A stretch of DNA of 64,000 nucleotides. Origin: an uncultured Paludibaculum sp. (lineage in GTDB: Bacteria > Acidobacteriota > Terriglobia > Bryobacterales > Bryobacteraceae). Location: NCBI RefSeq assembly GCF_963665245.1, contig NZ_OY762267.1, positions 2,666,001-2,730,000 on the forward strand. Reading direction: 5' to 3'. Below are positions 49,372-57,760 of this stretch, piece after piece; the first letter of the stretch is position 1; every line of letters starts with the position of its first letter. The notes below the pieces were generated by a model, which ran no database searches, was not told the DNA's origin, and saw nothing but the letters and a program-made list of their open reading frames with translations. The translations under genes and the position numbers were made by a program.

Positions 49372-52251
49372 CTAGAAGAAGAACCGAAGCGAAAGCTGCA
49401 GATTCCGCACGTCGCCGGTCTTGCCCGTGACCTTGCCAAACGACGCGCTGGTGGGATCGAAATTCGCACCACCCAGATTCGGGTGGTTGAACGCGTTGAA
49501 GGCTTCCGCCCGGAACTGGAAGCCGGTCTTCTCCGTGACGCTGAACCTCTTGAAGAGGCCGATGTTCCAGTTCTGTAGCCCTGGGCTATGTAGGATGTTA
49601 CGCACCGATTGCGCCGTGTTGAACGTCCCGGCCGCCGGTGCCGTGAAGATGGGCGAGCCATCGGGGTTCTTGGTCGAGAACCATTGATTCGGGTCGCTTG
49701 ATCCGTTCGCCGCGAATTGCCCCATCACCGTCGGCGACCCGGTCATGTTCCAGAACTGGCCCGCGCATGACATGCTGCCGTCCTGCCCCACGCCGGCATA
49801 GTCGTTGCCTTTCGCCACACTGCAAGGCGTGCCTGTTTGGAACTGGCTGATACCACTGATCTGCCAGCCGCCCAGTAGCTTTCCAGTCAGCTTGGACTGG
49901 TCCCGAAAGAACGGCAGTTCGTAGAGGTAATTCACGATGAGAATGCGAGTCACGTCGAAGTCGGAGAGCCCCCACAGGTTATGCGCGTCGTAGGTGTCCG
50001 GGATGATGTCGCGCTGGGCCGATCCGTCATCCATGCTCTTCGAATAGGTGTAGGCTGCCCCAAACGAGAAGCCGTTTGCAAACCGGCGATTCCAGCCGAT
50101 CTGCAGTGAGTTGTACATGGAACTGGCCACATTGTCCGACTCGCGGATCGAGTTGTAGCCCTTGTATGGCCTCAAGGCGTCCAGGTTCACACCCGGGTTG
50201 GCCGCGACTACGTCGAGCGATGGTTGATTGATGTTCGCTTCGCGCTGCTGGTGCAAACCGCGGCGTCCGACGTACCCGATGGACATCATCGACTTCCAGA
50301 AGAAGTCCCGCTCCAGGGTGAAGTTCCACTGCCACGACTCCGGATTCTTGAATGCTTTGCTCTGCGTCGTTACCGTCAATGGCAACGAGTTCGCTTGTGT
50401 CCCGCCCGGATTGTCGACATTGCCAAATGACACGTTCGCCGTGGGCTGGAAGGGCGGATTGCCACCGAGGAAGATGGAGTCGCTTACGCCAAGTTTGGTG
50501 AAGAAGCGGCCCGCACCCGCCCGAATCACGGTCTTCGGAGTCAGCGAGTAGGCGATGCCGACTCGGGGCTGCCACTGATTCCACCGGATGTCCGAATAGT
50601 GATTCGACGCGACCCCATTGCGGAACAGATACGCGTATTGCGGGTCATTGGCCTCGGGAAAACGGCCGTTCGCCGAGTCGGGCCAACCGCTGCCCGGAAT
50701 CACCATGCCGTTGTAGCGGTCACCCGAGCCCGGAACTACGGCGCCCGTCTTTGGATCCACTTGCACCGCTTGGGCGGGGTCGTACAGCGATGGGTCGAAA
50801 ACAATCATGTTGCCCCATTGCGCATGGAATGGAACCACCACGGTGTAGCGCATTCCGATATCTACGGTAAGCTTCTGATTGACCTTCCACCGGTCCTGCG
50901 CGAAGCCCTCATACATGTTGCCCCGGAAGATCGTGTAAGCCCGTTGTCCTAGTTCAGAGTACGTATCGAACAAGCCCAAGGCGGCATTTGCCGCCGCATT
51001 GCCAGATGTGGGCTGGCCCGACCGTGTATCGGTGAAACTGAACTGTCCGTTCTGATTGTTCGTGCATGTCGGGCACGCGCTCACGTTGATCTCGTCGTTG
51101 TCGTTCTCACCGGAGCGCTCGAAGGAGAAGCCAAACTTCAAGGTGTGATTGCCCTTGATCCAAGTAAGACTATCGGAGAGCGTGTAGATCGGGCCGGTGG
51201 AGTGGGATGGATAGGGGCCGCCGCTCACACCGCTGAAGCCCGTCATGTTCACGGTGGGGATGCGTGTCGGAATCAGCTTGCCCTGCGGGAAAATGTACGG
51301 ATAGTTGATGCCGATCGTCGTCCGGTCCAGGAAGTTTGGAGTGTCCACCGGAATGTAGACATCGTCCAGGCTGACAGTGGCCAGGAACTCATTCACCATA
51401 GTCGGGCTTATGGTCCAAACATAGTTCAGGGAGTTCGTCTGATTCGGGCGATTGAAGTACTTTGGTGTGAACGGGGTTCCTCCGTCCAGCGGCTGATACT
51501 CGTTGAACGCGTAGTTCATCCTCCGGAACTGAATACGCTGCGTGTCGGTGATGTTGATGTCGGCCGCCAAGGTGTCCTTGCGCTGATCCTGTGGATGCGG
51601 CAATGCCGCGTACCAGAACTGGTTCGTGTTGATGGGCGTCAGCAGGTTCGGCTGGGGGAACTCATTCAGGATGCCCGCTCCGCTCGGGCTAAGACGGTTC
51701 GCCGGGATCACGTTGTTGGGAAACGCGACGCCGGTCGTGGGGTCCTTGATCTGCACTACCTTGCCATAGTAGACATTCGCCGGATTCAACAGTTCGCTGA
51801 AGTCACCTCCTCTCATGGCCATGGAAGGCACGGTCATCGAATTGGTGTCCAGATAGCGGTTGCGGACCCATTCCTGGCCCCAATACCAGAAAAACTTACT
51901 CTTGTCTTTGTTGAGTTTGCCAGGTATATAGAATGGCCCGCCGACGTTGTACCCAAATTGGTTGTAGTGGAATGGTGGGACGAAATTCTGGCCCAGGGTG
52001 TTGTTCCGTGTCCAGGTATTGGCGTTGAAGGCCGTGTTGCGAAGGTACTCGTAACCGGCCCCATGAAACTCATTCGTCCCGCTCTTCGTCAGGATCCGGA
52101 TCTGGCCGCCAGCCGATCGCCCATACTCTGCCGCATAGTTGGAAGTGAGGATCTGAATCTCCGATGTAGAATCCACATCGGCGGACCCAAGACTGGTGCC
52201 GTTCGAACGGGTCCGTACTGCGGGAGCTCCATCAAACGTGATGAGGCTGTC
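49372..52251 (-). pseudogene. TonB-dependent receptor, C-terminal part, cut off by an insertion
   Basis: These 959 residues plus a stop form the barrel of an Oar-like TonB receptor (DSLITFDGAPAVRTRSNG, EIQILTSNYAAEYGRSAGGQIRILTKSGTNEFHG, and the C-terminal ...NLQLSLRFFF with terminal Phe). The signal peptide and start of the gene are 5.5 kb away at 57744-58327, on the other side of a nested transposon. Joining the two after removing one copy of the 17-base repeat restores an uninterrupted frame of about 1148 residues. An open frame into the element continues to 52497 but there it is transposon sequence. It follows xseA's upstream region directly. Confidence 0.92.
52235..52251. repeat. 17-bp target-site duplication, left copy
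   Basis: AACGTGATGAGGCTGTC, identical to 57744-57760. It lies within the TonB receptor reading frame directly before the element's TGTCG end. One further matching base on each side is shared, so the visible identity is slightly longer. Confidence 0.9.
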
Positions 52252-52302
52252 TGTCGGTAGTAAGTCAATCTGTCCGCTTTTATTCACACACGATCTGTCC
52301 GC
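52252..52302. repeat. Terminal inverted repeat, left
   Basis: Begins TGTCGGTAGTAAGTC and contains two copies of ATCTGTCCGC (52268-52277 and 52293-52302). It aligns over about 51 bases with the reverse complement of 57693-57743. The repeated decamers probably bind the transposase. Confidence 0.85.
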
Positions 52303-52303
52303 A

Positions 52304-53618
52304 TCAGTTGACCGCACCCGATGATCCTTTTCTGCTCGCCGAAGGCGGCTTCCGGGTCTTCGGACGTACCTTTCTCGTCGTCGTCGGGGCGGTGGGAAAG
52401 TGGGAATCCCGGCTCGGCGGGATTTCCAAGGGACGGTGGGAGCCGTGGGAAACCGCCTCGCGGTTTTCCTCGGCTTCCTCGGGCCCGCCTTTTCCACAGT
52501 CTTCCTTTCGTGATTGTCGAGTGTCCCGCAATCGTGCGCCCTCGGCTGTGTAGCGGCCTACCACATGCGGTCCAAATCGGATCGACACCGTTCCATCCAG
52601 GTGCTCGTGAATGGTCACTGTGCTCTTCGCCAGGGAGTGGCGGAAACGGCTCTTCTCCAGTTGCCAGCTCTGGTCGCCGATCGCCACCGTGTTATCCCGA
52701 TCTACCACGCGCTCAGTCTGCACCGTGAACACCCAGTTCAGATCGGCGCGCGTCGTCTTCCGAAACGCCGTCCCTGTCTCCTTCGCCTCAACCGTGAACT
52801 TCTCGTTGAACTCGCCAATGTAACGTTCGGCCAAGAACTCATTGGCCCTTTCCGCGGTGGTGATCCCCGCCAGCCGCAACTCCTGTGGCAGTCGGCCCTG
52901 CCAGGTCCCGAAGCTCCGCTCTGACCGGCCTCGCGCTTGTGGCGAGTAGGCCGCGATCATCTGCACGCCCAACTCCTTCATCGCTCGCCCAACCTGCGTC
53001 AGACGGCCCTTATCAACCTTCCCGCCCGCTTTCGGCGTCACGAAAAAGTGGCTGCCCCGGTCGCTGTACAACGCACAGAACAGACCCTTCGACTCAATCA
53101 CATGTCGCAAGCCCGCCATCACCGTTCGCGTCGATTCCTCCTCCACCAACTGCGCGTAGTAGATCTCCTTCGTCGCATCATCCAGGATCACGATCAGGTC
53201 ATACCATCGCTCATCGCTGAACCACTGGTGCTTGCTCCCGTCGATGTGCAGCAGCATCCCCGGCAGCGGTCGAGGCTCCCGTCTCCGCCGATGCTTGGCC
53301 CGCCTACCCCGCTTGGCCACCAAGCCCGCACCCTGCAGCGCCTTCTGCACCCACGTGTAGCTCAGCTGGATGCCGTGTTGCTCACGCAGCTTCTCGTGAA
53401 AGTGCCGCATGTTCAGGTCATAGTAGGTTTCCTGGTACAGCCGCAACACCTCCTCCGCCATCGCCAAAGGCACTCTCTTGTCACTCGGCTTGCCTTTCCG
53501 CCGGTCGGCCAAGCCCGAATAGCCCTGCTCTTCCAGCCTCTCCCGCCAGCGTCGCATCGTTCGGTCGCTCACTCCGATGATCTCCGCCGCGCTCCACCAT
53601 GTGATCTTCTTCGCCATG
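52304..53618 (-). pseudogene. ISNCY transposase, C-terminal part
   Basis: Residues from MAKKITWWSAAEIIGVSDRTMRRWRERL (helix-turn-helix, ATG at 53617) to the stop, about 438 residues. The DDE integrase core shows HIDGSKHQWF, LYSDRGSHFF and ARGRSERSFGTWQ, giving D, D and E. The missing first 25 residues are on the other side of the IS21-like insertion (57590-57663). A longer frame to 53791 runs into the inner element's end and its extra N-terminus is not real. The remaining piece might still be expressed from the internal ATG, but it is labelled broken because the family N-terminus (ERMMKLQEVLLKA) is separated. Confidence 0.88.
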
Positions 53619-53626
53619 GCCTTCAG
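53619..53626. repeat. Direct repeat at the IS21-like insertion, left copy
   Basis: GCCTTCAG, matching 57590-57597. Six bases (CTTCAG) are outside both element ends if the ends are symmetric. Removing one copy rejoins the transposase frame as LLKA-MAKK, as expected for the family. Confidence 0.85.
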
Positions 53627-53725
53627 CCTTCGGCGCTCACAAGAACAGATCCGCTCGTGCTCGGATAGAGTGAGCCAGGGGTTGTACGAGATCCGGAACG
53701 GAGAACGGGGCTGCAGCACATCATC

Positions 53726-53798
53726 CACGCCGTTAGGCGTGCTGGTGTTGTTCCATGGTGTGTCTGCGCACAGCAGTATTATCCACGCCAAAGGCGTG
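53726..53798. repeat. Two CACGCC/GGCGTG palindromes at the end of the IS21-like element
   Basis: CACGCCGTTAGGCGTG at 53726-53741 and CACGCCAAAGGCGTG at 53784-53798, both preceded by ATC. They are 58 bases apart between the left end and the last gene. They could be transposase or ParB-like binding sites, or hairpins that end transcription of the operon; no T-tract follows. Confidence 0.5.
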
Positions 53799-53802
53799 TC
53801 AT

Positions 53803-54138
53803 CTATCTGCCACTAGAACGCTGAGTGGCCTGCCAGTGGGGCAACCGCTGGCGCAGATAGTGATAATAGTCCGGCCCAACAGGTGACTCCAGGACTTCTT
53901 CGATCACGGGACCGAAGTAGGCCAGGGAGCGAATGACGCCCAACGGCGGAGCTCCGGGTCGGCGCACGAGGCGGCGCGAGGCAGCCAGCACGAAGGCATT
54001 CTCGACCGCGTCGAGCGGCACACCACGAGCAAACAACGCCAACGCGAAGGCGCGGTCGGGCTTACGCACCGCTCCGCAGACGCCTGGAGTGGTGCGATAG
54101 GCGTCGAGCACGCGTTGTACGTATTCGGCCGAGTCCAT
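53803..54138 (-). CDS. Small passenger protein of the IS21-like element
   Basis: A 111-residue basic, helical protein with no recognised family. It begins MDSAEYVQRVLDAYRTTPG and has RKPDRAFALALFARGVPLDAVENAFVLAASRRLVR, which reads like a helical DNA-binding or adaptor module, then YFGPVIEEVLESPVGPDYYHYLRQRL. It starts 7 bases after the istB stop, so it is part of the element's operon. A role in transposition or target choice is possible but only inferred from position. Confidence 0.65.
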   Translation of the reverse strand: MDSAEYVQRVLDAYRTTPGVCGAVRKPDRAFALALFARGVPLDAVENAFVLAASRRLVRRPGAPPLGVIRSLAYFGPVIEEVLESPVGPDYYHYLRQRLPHWQATQRSSGR

Positions 54139-54145
54139 GGAATGA

Positions 54146-54871
54146 TCAGCCTTGCGGCTCGCGCAACGACGGGCCGTCGATGGGCACGGTGTGGCAGTAG
54201 TGCCGCAAACGGCTGAGCAGCGCCTCGACCATCGACTTGTTGCCGAGGAAGTTGTGCCACTCGTCGTAGCCCAAGTTCGTGGTGACGATGGTGGAATGCC
54301 GGTGATAGCGCTCCTCCATGAGCTTGAAGAACGTGTTGCACTGTTCCGTCTTGAGATTCAGGTACCCGAATTCGTCGACCAGCAGGACGTCCAGCCGTGC
54401 CAGACGGTTGATCAGCTTCCGCGTGGAGCGGTCGGCGAGCGAAGCGTACATCTCATCGAACAGATCCTGCGCGCGAATGAACTGGCAGCGCAGCCCATTC
54501 TGCAAAGCCTTGAGCAGGATCCCACAGGCGAGTCCGGTCTTGCCCACACCGGTGGGCCCGATGAAAACCAGATTCTCGTGTTTGGCCACGAAGTCGAGTT
54601 CGGCGAAGGCCTGGATCTGCTTGCGTTTCACGCCGGGTTGACGGCCGTAAGGGAAGGTTTCCAGTGACCAACGCTCGGGGAGATTGGCGCGGCGAATGCG
54701 CCACTCCAGCGCGCTCTCCTGGCGGTGGTGCCACTGGGCGCGGAGCAGTGCGGCGACGAACTCCGAGTAGGAGACCTGTTGTTTCTCGGCGGCGCGCAGT
54801 TGCTCGTCGTAGATGGCGCGCATGCGGCCAAGCTGGAGGTTCGTCAGCAACTGTTCGATCTCATCAGTCAT
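54146..54871 (-). CDS. istB: IstB-like transposition helper ATPase
   Basis: A 241-residue AAA+ protein, the helper of IS21 transposition that binds DNA and directs IstA to targets. Walker A is GPTGVGKTGLA (near residue 105), Walker B VLLVDEFGYL, and sensor region STIVTTNLGYDEW. The N-terminal helical part (EIEQLLTNLQLGRMRAIYDEQL) is typical of IstB. The start is set at 54871, overlapping the istA stop by 8 bases; the frame could extend to 54898. Length is close to the usual 240-260. Confidence 0.94.
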   Translation of the reverse strand: MTDEIEQLLTNLQLGRMRAIYDEQLRAAEKQQVSYSEFVAALLRAQWHHRQESALEWRIRRANLPERWSLETFPYGRQPGVKRKQIQAFAELDFVAKHENLVFIGPTGVGKTGLACGILLKALQNGLRCQFIRAQDLFDEMYASLADRSTRKLINRLARLDVLLVDEFGYLNLKTEQCNTFFKLMEERYHRHSTIVTTNLGYDEWHNFLGNKSMVEALLSRLRHYCHTVPIDGPSLREPQG

Positions 54872-56258
54872 CGGGGTCCTCCAGGCGGAAGTATTCACGT
54901 GTCACGCGGCGCAGGATCATGCGCTCGACGCGGTCCAGGTCGTAGAGGCCATAGCGGCCCGCCTCTTCGATGGCGCCGAGAAAGGCTTCGCGCGGATAGT
55001 CGCGCAGCATGCGCAGCAATTGCCGCAACAGCAGCGTGATCGCCTTGCGGCCACGGCGCTTCAGGGTCTCGACATAGGAAGCAAGCTCGGGCGCGGCGGC
55101 CAGCAGTGTGGTTTCCTCCGGATGCCGATCGCGCTGACAAGGGCCTTGGCCGCGCGGCGGACGGTGCTCGGGCAATGTCACACGCACCTGATCGGGCGTG
55201 GCGATCCGCCGGTGCCGGACGATGTGGCGGGCGTCGAGTTCGATCTCGACGTGATCGCGCGTTTCGCGCACTTCCACCTGGCGGCCGATGAACGACGGTG
55301 GCACCGAGTAGCGGTTGGTGTGCAGTGAGACATAGCCTTCGACATCGACTATGCGGAGATGCAGTCGGTAGACCTCCAGCAGCCAGGCCGGCAGCGGCTT
55401 CAGCAGTGGGTGCTCGACGGCGTAGAGTTCGCGCGGCACGGCGCGAATGTGCTTCTTGTATGTGGCGTTGACGCGGTCGCACCACTGGCGCGCCTGGTTG
55501 TTCAGATCCTGCCAGTCGGCGAACGTGCGGCCGGCCAGAAAGTTGTTTTCAATGAAGTGGAACGGCCGCTCCACACGAGCCGAACGATTGGCGTCGCCGA
55601 TCTCGTGCGCCACGAACCGGAAGCCGAGCCGCTCGGCGAAGGCGGCCATCTCCGGCACGGGTTCCATCGTGCGGCCGCTGCCGCGCAACACCACTACGTG
55701 CGTGTTGTCGATCATGACCCGGGCGGTCGTGCCGTTCATATACCGGACCGCGTCGGTGAGAAAGACCTTGCAGTCGAAACGCTGAAACGTGGGCAGGAGT
55801 TGGAAGAACAGAATGCGCGAATAACACAGCGTCGCCGAGGCGGTCTGCGCCTTGAACTTGCGCGCACCCACGATGACTTCATGCGGCGAGGTGTCGTGCT
55901 GCGTTTCCTCGCCGGGCGCAAATTCGTAACGGCCGGCCGGCACGACGGGCGTTTGCCCGATTCCTTCGCGGCGGCAGAAGGCGGTGAGCGCCTGGTAGGA
56001 GAACACGGCGCCGGCACTGAGGAGTTCCTCATGGACTCGCACGAGATTGCCTTTGCACCGCGGCAGCAACTCGAGAATCTGCTGGCGGAACGGCGTCGCT
56101 TTCTCGGCCCGCTCGATCTTCGGCACGGCGCTGGAGTTCGCCCGCAGCACCTGGCGGACACTTTGGCGCGAGACTTTCAGCAGCCGCGCGATCTCGCGTT
56201 TCCCCACTCCCTGCCCATGGAGTTCGAGAATCGTCGCTCGTTGTGCTTGGCTCAACAT
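54864..56258 (-). CDS. istA: IstA-like transposase
   Basis: A 464-residue IS21-family transposase. An N-terminal helix-turn-helix (ATILELHGQGVGKREIARLLKVSRQSVRQVL) is followed by a DDE core: HDTSPHEV, VMIDNTHVVV and RVERPFHFIENNFL, with D, D and E. The C-terminal beta-barrel region (YSVPPSFIGRQVEVRETRDHVEIEL) fits the family. The usual length is 390-520, so it is intact. Its start lies 230 bases inside the end of the ParB-like frame, an unusually long overlap. The stop overlaps istB. Confidence 0.93.
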   Translation of the reverse strand: MLSQAQRATILELHGQGVGKREIARLLKVSRQSVRQVLRANSSAVPKIERAEKATPFRQQILELLPRCKGNLVRVHEELLSAGAVFSYQALTAFCRREGIGQTPVVPAGRYEFAPGEETQHDTSPHEVIVGARKFKAQTASATLCYSRILFFQLLPTFQRFDCKVFLTDAVRYMNGTTARVMIDNTHVVVLRGSGRTMEPVPEMAAFAERLGFRFVAHEIGDANRSARVERPFHFIENNFLAGRTFADWQDLNNQARQWCDRVNATYKKHIRAVPRELYAVEHPLLKPLPAWLLEVYRLHLRIVDVEGYVSLHTNRYSVPPSFIGRQVEVRETRDHVEIELDARHIVRHRRIATPDQVRVTLPEHRPPRGQGPCQRDRHPEETTLLAAAPELASYVETLKRRGRKAITLLLRQLLRMLRDYPREAFLGAIEEAGRYGLYDLDRVERMILRRVTREYFRLEDPDD

Positions 56259-57093
56259 GGTTTGTTTCCGGTTCCTGGATGCGTTGTTGGAGTTCGGTCA
56301 GCAGTTCGATGGCGCGTTGAATCTTACGCTGCGCGGCGGCGCGGTTCGGTGGTGGCGGGTCCAGATGCTCCAGCGCCTGTTGCGTGAACGCCGTGATCTG
56401 ACTCAGTTGCTTGTCGAGCGTGTCCACTTGCGCTTGCGTCTTGGCGAATAGCTTCGGTGCTGCCAGGATGCGTTCGCGCACCGCGCCACTGGCGTCTCGC
56501 CAGGCGCGATAGAACGCGTCCGCTTGCCGCGCTGTCCACCCTTGTTCGGCGAAGGCGGCGGCCATGCGCCGGCAATGCTCTCCATTGATGCGCGCCACCG
56601 GCGCCAGATAGCGCATGGCGAGCGACGAAGCGACCTTGCCCTCGCGCAGCAGTTGCTGCACCGATTCCGGCAGCGTCTCCACCAACGCCAGGCGGCTGGC
56701 CACCCATGTCTTGCCGCGGTCAAAGCGCCGGGCGAGTTCTTCCACCGAGCAACCCAAACGGCTCTCCATCTCGGCCAGCAGCCAGCCTTGTTCCAGAGCA
56801 CTTTCCGGCTCGCTCATCCGCAGCGACCGGTCCAGCACCAGCGCGTCGGCTTCACTCATCGCCCAGACGACGGCCTCGACCGTGTCGCGGCCCAGTTGCT
56901 GGAGCGCGGCGATGCGCTTGTGACCGTCGATGACCAGATAGCGGCCACCGGTTTCGATGACGATGATGGGCGTTTGCTGCCCACTTTCAGCCAGCGAAGC
57001 CATCAGCCGCCGTTGGCGCGCCGGACGCCGGACCCGGAGGCTTTCCAGGCGGCGGTCCAGTTGATGAAACTCCAGTCGCATTGGCTCGGGCAT
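56029..57093 (-). CDS. ParB-like protein carried by the IS21-like element
   Basis: About 354 residues. The N-terminal ParB/Srx domain is clear: LRVRRPARQRRLMASLAESGQQTPIIVIETGGRYLVIDGHKRIAAL, where GHKR stands in the position of the GERR nucleotide-binding motif. A KorB/ParB-type helix-turn-helix follows (VEELARRFDRGKTWVASRLALVETLPESVQQLL). After residue 250 comes a coiled-coil part (LTELQQRIQEP), then a low-complexity tail that overlaps istA in another frame. Partition proteins are not usual in insertion sequences; a role in binding the element's ends, regulating istAB or target choice is inferred. A start at 57081 is also possible. Confidence 0.8.
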   Translation of the reverse strand: MPEPMRLEFHQLDRRLESLRVRRPARQRRLMASLAESGQQTPIIVIETGGRYLVIDGHKRIAALQQLGRDTVEAVVWAMSEADALVLDRSLRMSEPESALEQGWLLAEMESRLGCSVEELARRFDRGKTWVASRLALVETLPESVQQLLREGKVASSLAMRYLAPVARINGEHCRRMAAAFAEQGWTARQADAFYRAWRDASGAVRERILAAPKLFAKTQAQVDTLDKQLSQITAFTQQALEHLDPPPPNRAAAQRKIQRAIELLTELQQRIQEPETNHVEPSTTSDDSRTPWAGSGETRDRAAAESLAPKCPPGAAGELQRRAEDRAGRESDAVPPADSRVAAAVQRQSRASP

Positions 57094-57514
57094 CAGTATG
57101 CGCCGGAGCGGCTCTGGTCTTTTCCGGCTGGGGTGGAAGTGTGCCGGAAAGGCTTTTGCCATCAACGAGATAAGAGCCGATCTGGTCTTTCGCCGTGCGG
57201 AGGAGAAGTGTACCCAGAACCCCAATGAAATCAGCGCCTTGGCCCCCGAACTGGTCTTTCGCGAGGTCCCAGGGTAGTTGGTTCAACGGCGGTGGCGTGC
57301 GGACCGGATCAGCGGTCTTGTCTTGGTGGCGTTGAGTGATTCGATGGGCTGTGGCGTAGCCAGGATTGCGAGCGCGCCAACTGGCTTGGGTCTTCTGGCG
57401 GCGGGCTTTTTGGCAGTCCGGTTCACGACAAGTGCGTTGGCGGTCGCCGACTCTGACGTCAGGCCGGAACCACCGCCGGCAGATCCGGCACGGTCTCTTC
57501 CGGGCATCGGGCAT
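56987..57514 (-). CDS. Cysteine-knuckle (zinc-ribbon-like) passenger protein
   Basis: A 175-residue basic protein at the head of the IS21-like operon. Its first 35 residues have CRICRRWFRPDVRVGDRQ and RTCREPDC, a CxxC...CxxxxC set that suggests a zinc knuckle for DNA binding; then RRQKTQASWRARNPGYATAHRITQR, strongly basic. The C-terminus is proline/alanine-rich and overlaps the ParB-like frame by about 107 bases. It is unrelated to IstA or IstB. Its function is unknown, and position suggests a nucleic-acid-binding accessory factor. Confidence 0.68.
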   Translation of the reverse strand: MPDARKRPCRICRRWFRPDVRVGDRQRTCREPDCQKARRQKTQASWRARNPGYATAHRITQRHQDKTADPVRTPPPLNQLPWDLAKDQFGGQGADFIGVLGTLLLRTAKDQIGSYLVDGKSLSGTLPPQPEKTRAAPAHTDARANATGVSSTGPPPGKPPGPASGAPTAADGFAG

Positions 57515-57589
57515 GCCCGTTCATCGTCGCCTGCGCCAACTGGTCAACTTCTGGCGAGCACCGGTGGGTTAGTTCTCGCGAGCGCCGAA

Positions 57590-57597
57590 GCCTTCAG
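57590..57597. repeat. Direct repeat at the IS21-like insertion, right copy
   Basis: GCCTTCAG, identical to 53619-53626. Confidence 0.85.
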
Positions 57598-57663
57598 CAG
57601 CACTTCTTGTAGCTTCATCATCCGCTCCACTTCCGCGGCCGGGCAATCCTTGGGGGCTTCCAC
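57590..57663 (-). pseudogene. ISNCY transposase, N-terminal fragment
   Basis: A 25-codon piece from a likely GTG start at 57663: VEAPKDCPAAEVERMMKLQ, then EVLLKA at the insertion. ERMMKLQEVLLKA is the normal beginning of ISNCY transposases, directly before the MAKKITWW helix-turn-helix that resumes at 53617. Joined, the frame is 463 codons. An upstream in-frame TGA in the terminal repeat limits how far the start can lie. Confidence 0.82.
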
Positions 57664-57692
57664 CTTCCAAGACTCGCCCGCCGCTCTGCTCG

Positions 57693-57743
57693 AACGGACA
57701 GATCACGTGTGAACTCATGCGGACAGATCACATACTAGCGACA
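57693..57743. repeat. Terminal inverted repeat, right
   Basis: The reverse complement begins TGTCGCTAGTATGTG and holds the decamer ATCTGTCCGC (57719-57728) and a one-mismatch copy (57694-57703). It matches the left end 52252-52302. Confidence 0.85.
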
Positions 57744-57760
57744 AACGTGATGAGGCTGTC
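57744..57760. repeat. 17-bp target-site duplication, right copy
   Basis: AACGTGATGAGGCTGTC, identical to 52235-52251. Confidence 0.9.

Larger units (their letters stand above)
53627..57591. mobile_element. IS21-like element with ParB-like and other passenger genes
   Basis: About 3.97 kb. The ends are inverted repeats: CCTTCGGCGCTCACAAGAAC at the left and GCTTCGGCGCTCGCGAGAAC as the reverse complement of the right. All genes run right to left: a cysteine-knuckle protein, a ParB-like protein, IstA, IstB and a 111-residue protein, all overlapping or separated by a few bases. The element has inserted in the transposase gene of the ISNCY element. The istAB genes are complete and may be active. 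Confidence 0.88.
52252..57743. mobile_element. ISNCY (IS1202-like) insertion sequence, itself interrupted by an IS21-like element
   Basis: The element has inverted ends starting TGTCGGTAGTA (left) and TGTCGCTAGTA (right), about 51 bases each, and a 17-base target duplication. Without the inner insertion (about 3.97 kb) it would be close to 1.52 kb with one 462-residue transposase, reading from right to left. It inserted into a TonB receptor gene. The long target duplication fits what is known of IS1202-type ISNCY elements. Confidence 0.88.

Noticed and set aside
49372..52497. A 1041-residue TonB-receptor frame beginning at 52497
   Set aside because: Its first 80 or so residues are transposon sequence in the wrong frame (arginine- and proline-rich). 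The receptor part starts only at the target duplication, and the real start of the gene is at 58327.
52304..53791. A 495-residue ISNCY transposase beginning at 53791
   Set aside because: The N-terminal part before MAKKITWW lies in the end of the IS21-like element. The true N-terminal residues are at 57590-57663.
55359..56387. A 342-residue plus-strand frame opposite istA
   Set aside because: It is a mirror frame of istA, with no motifs and no start signal.
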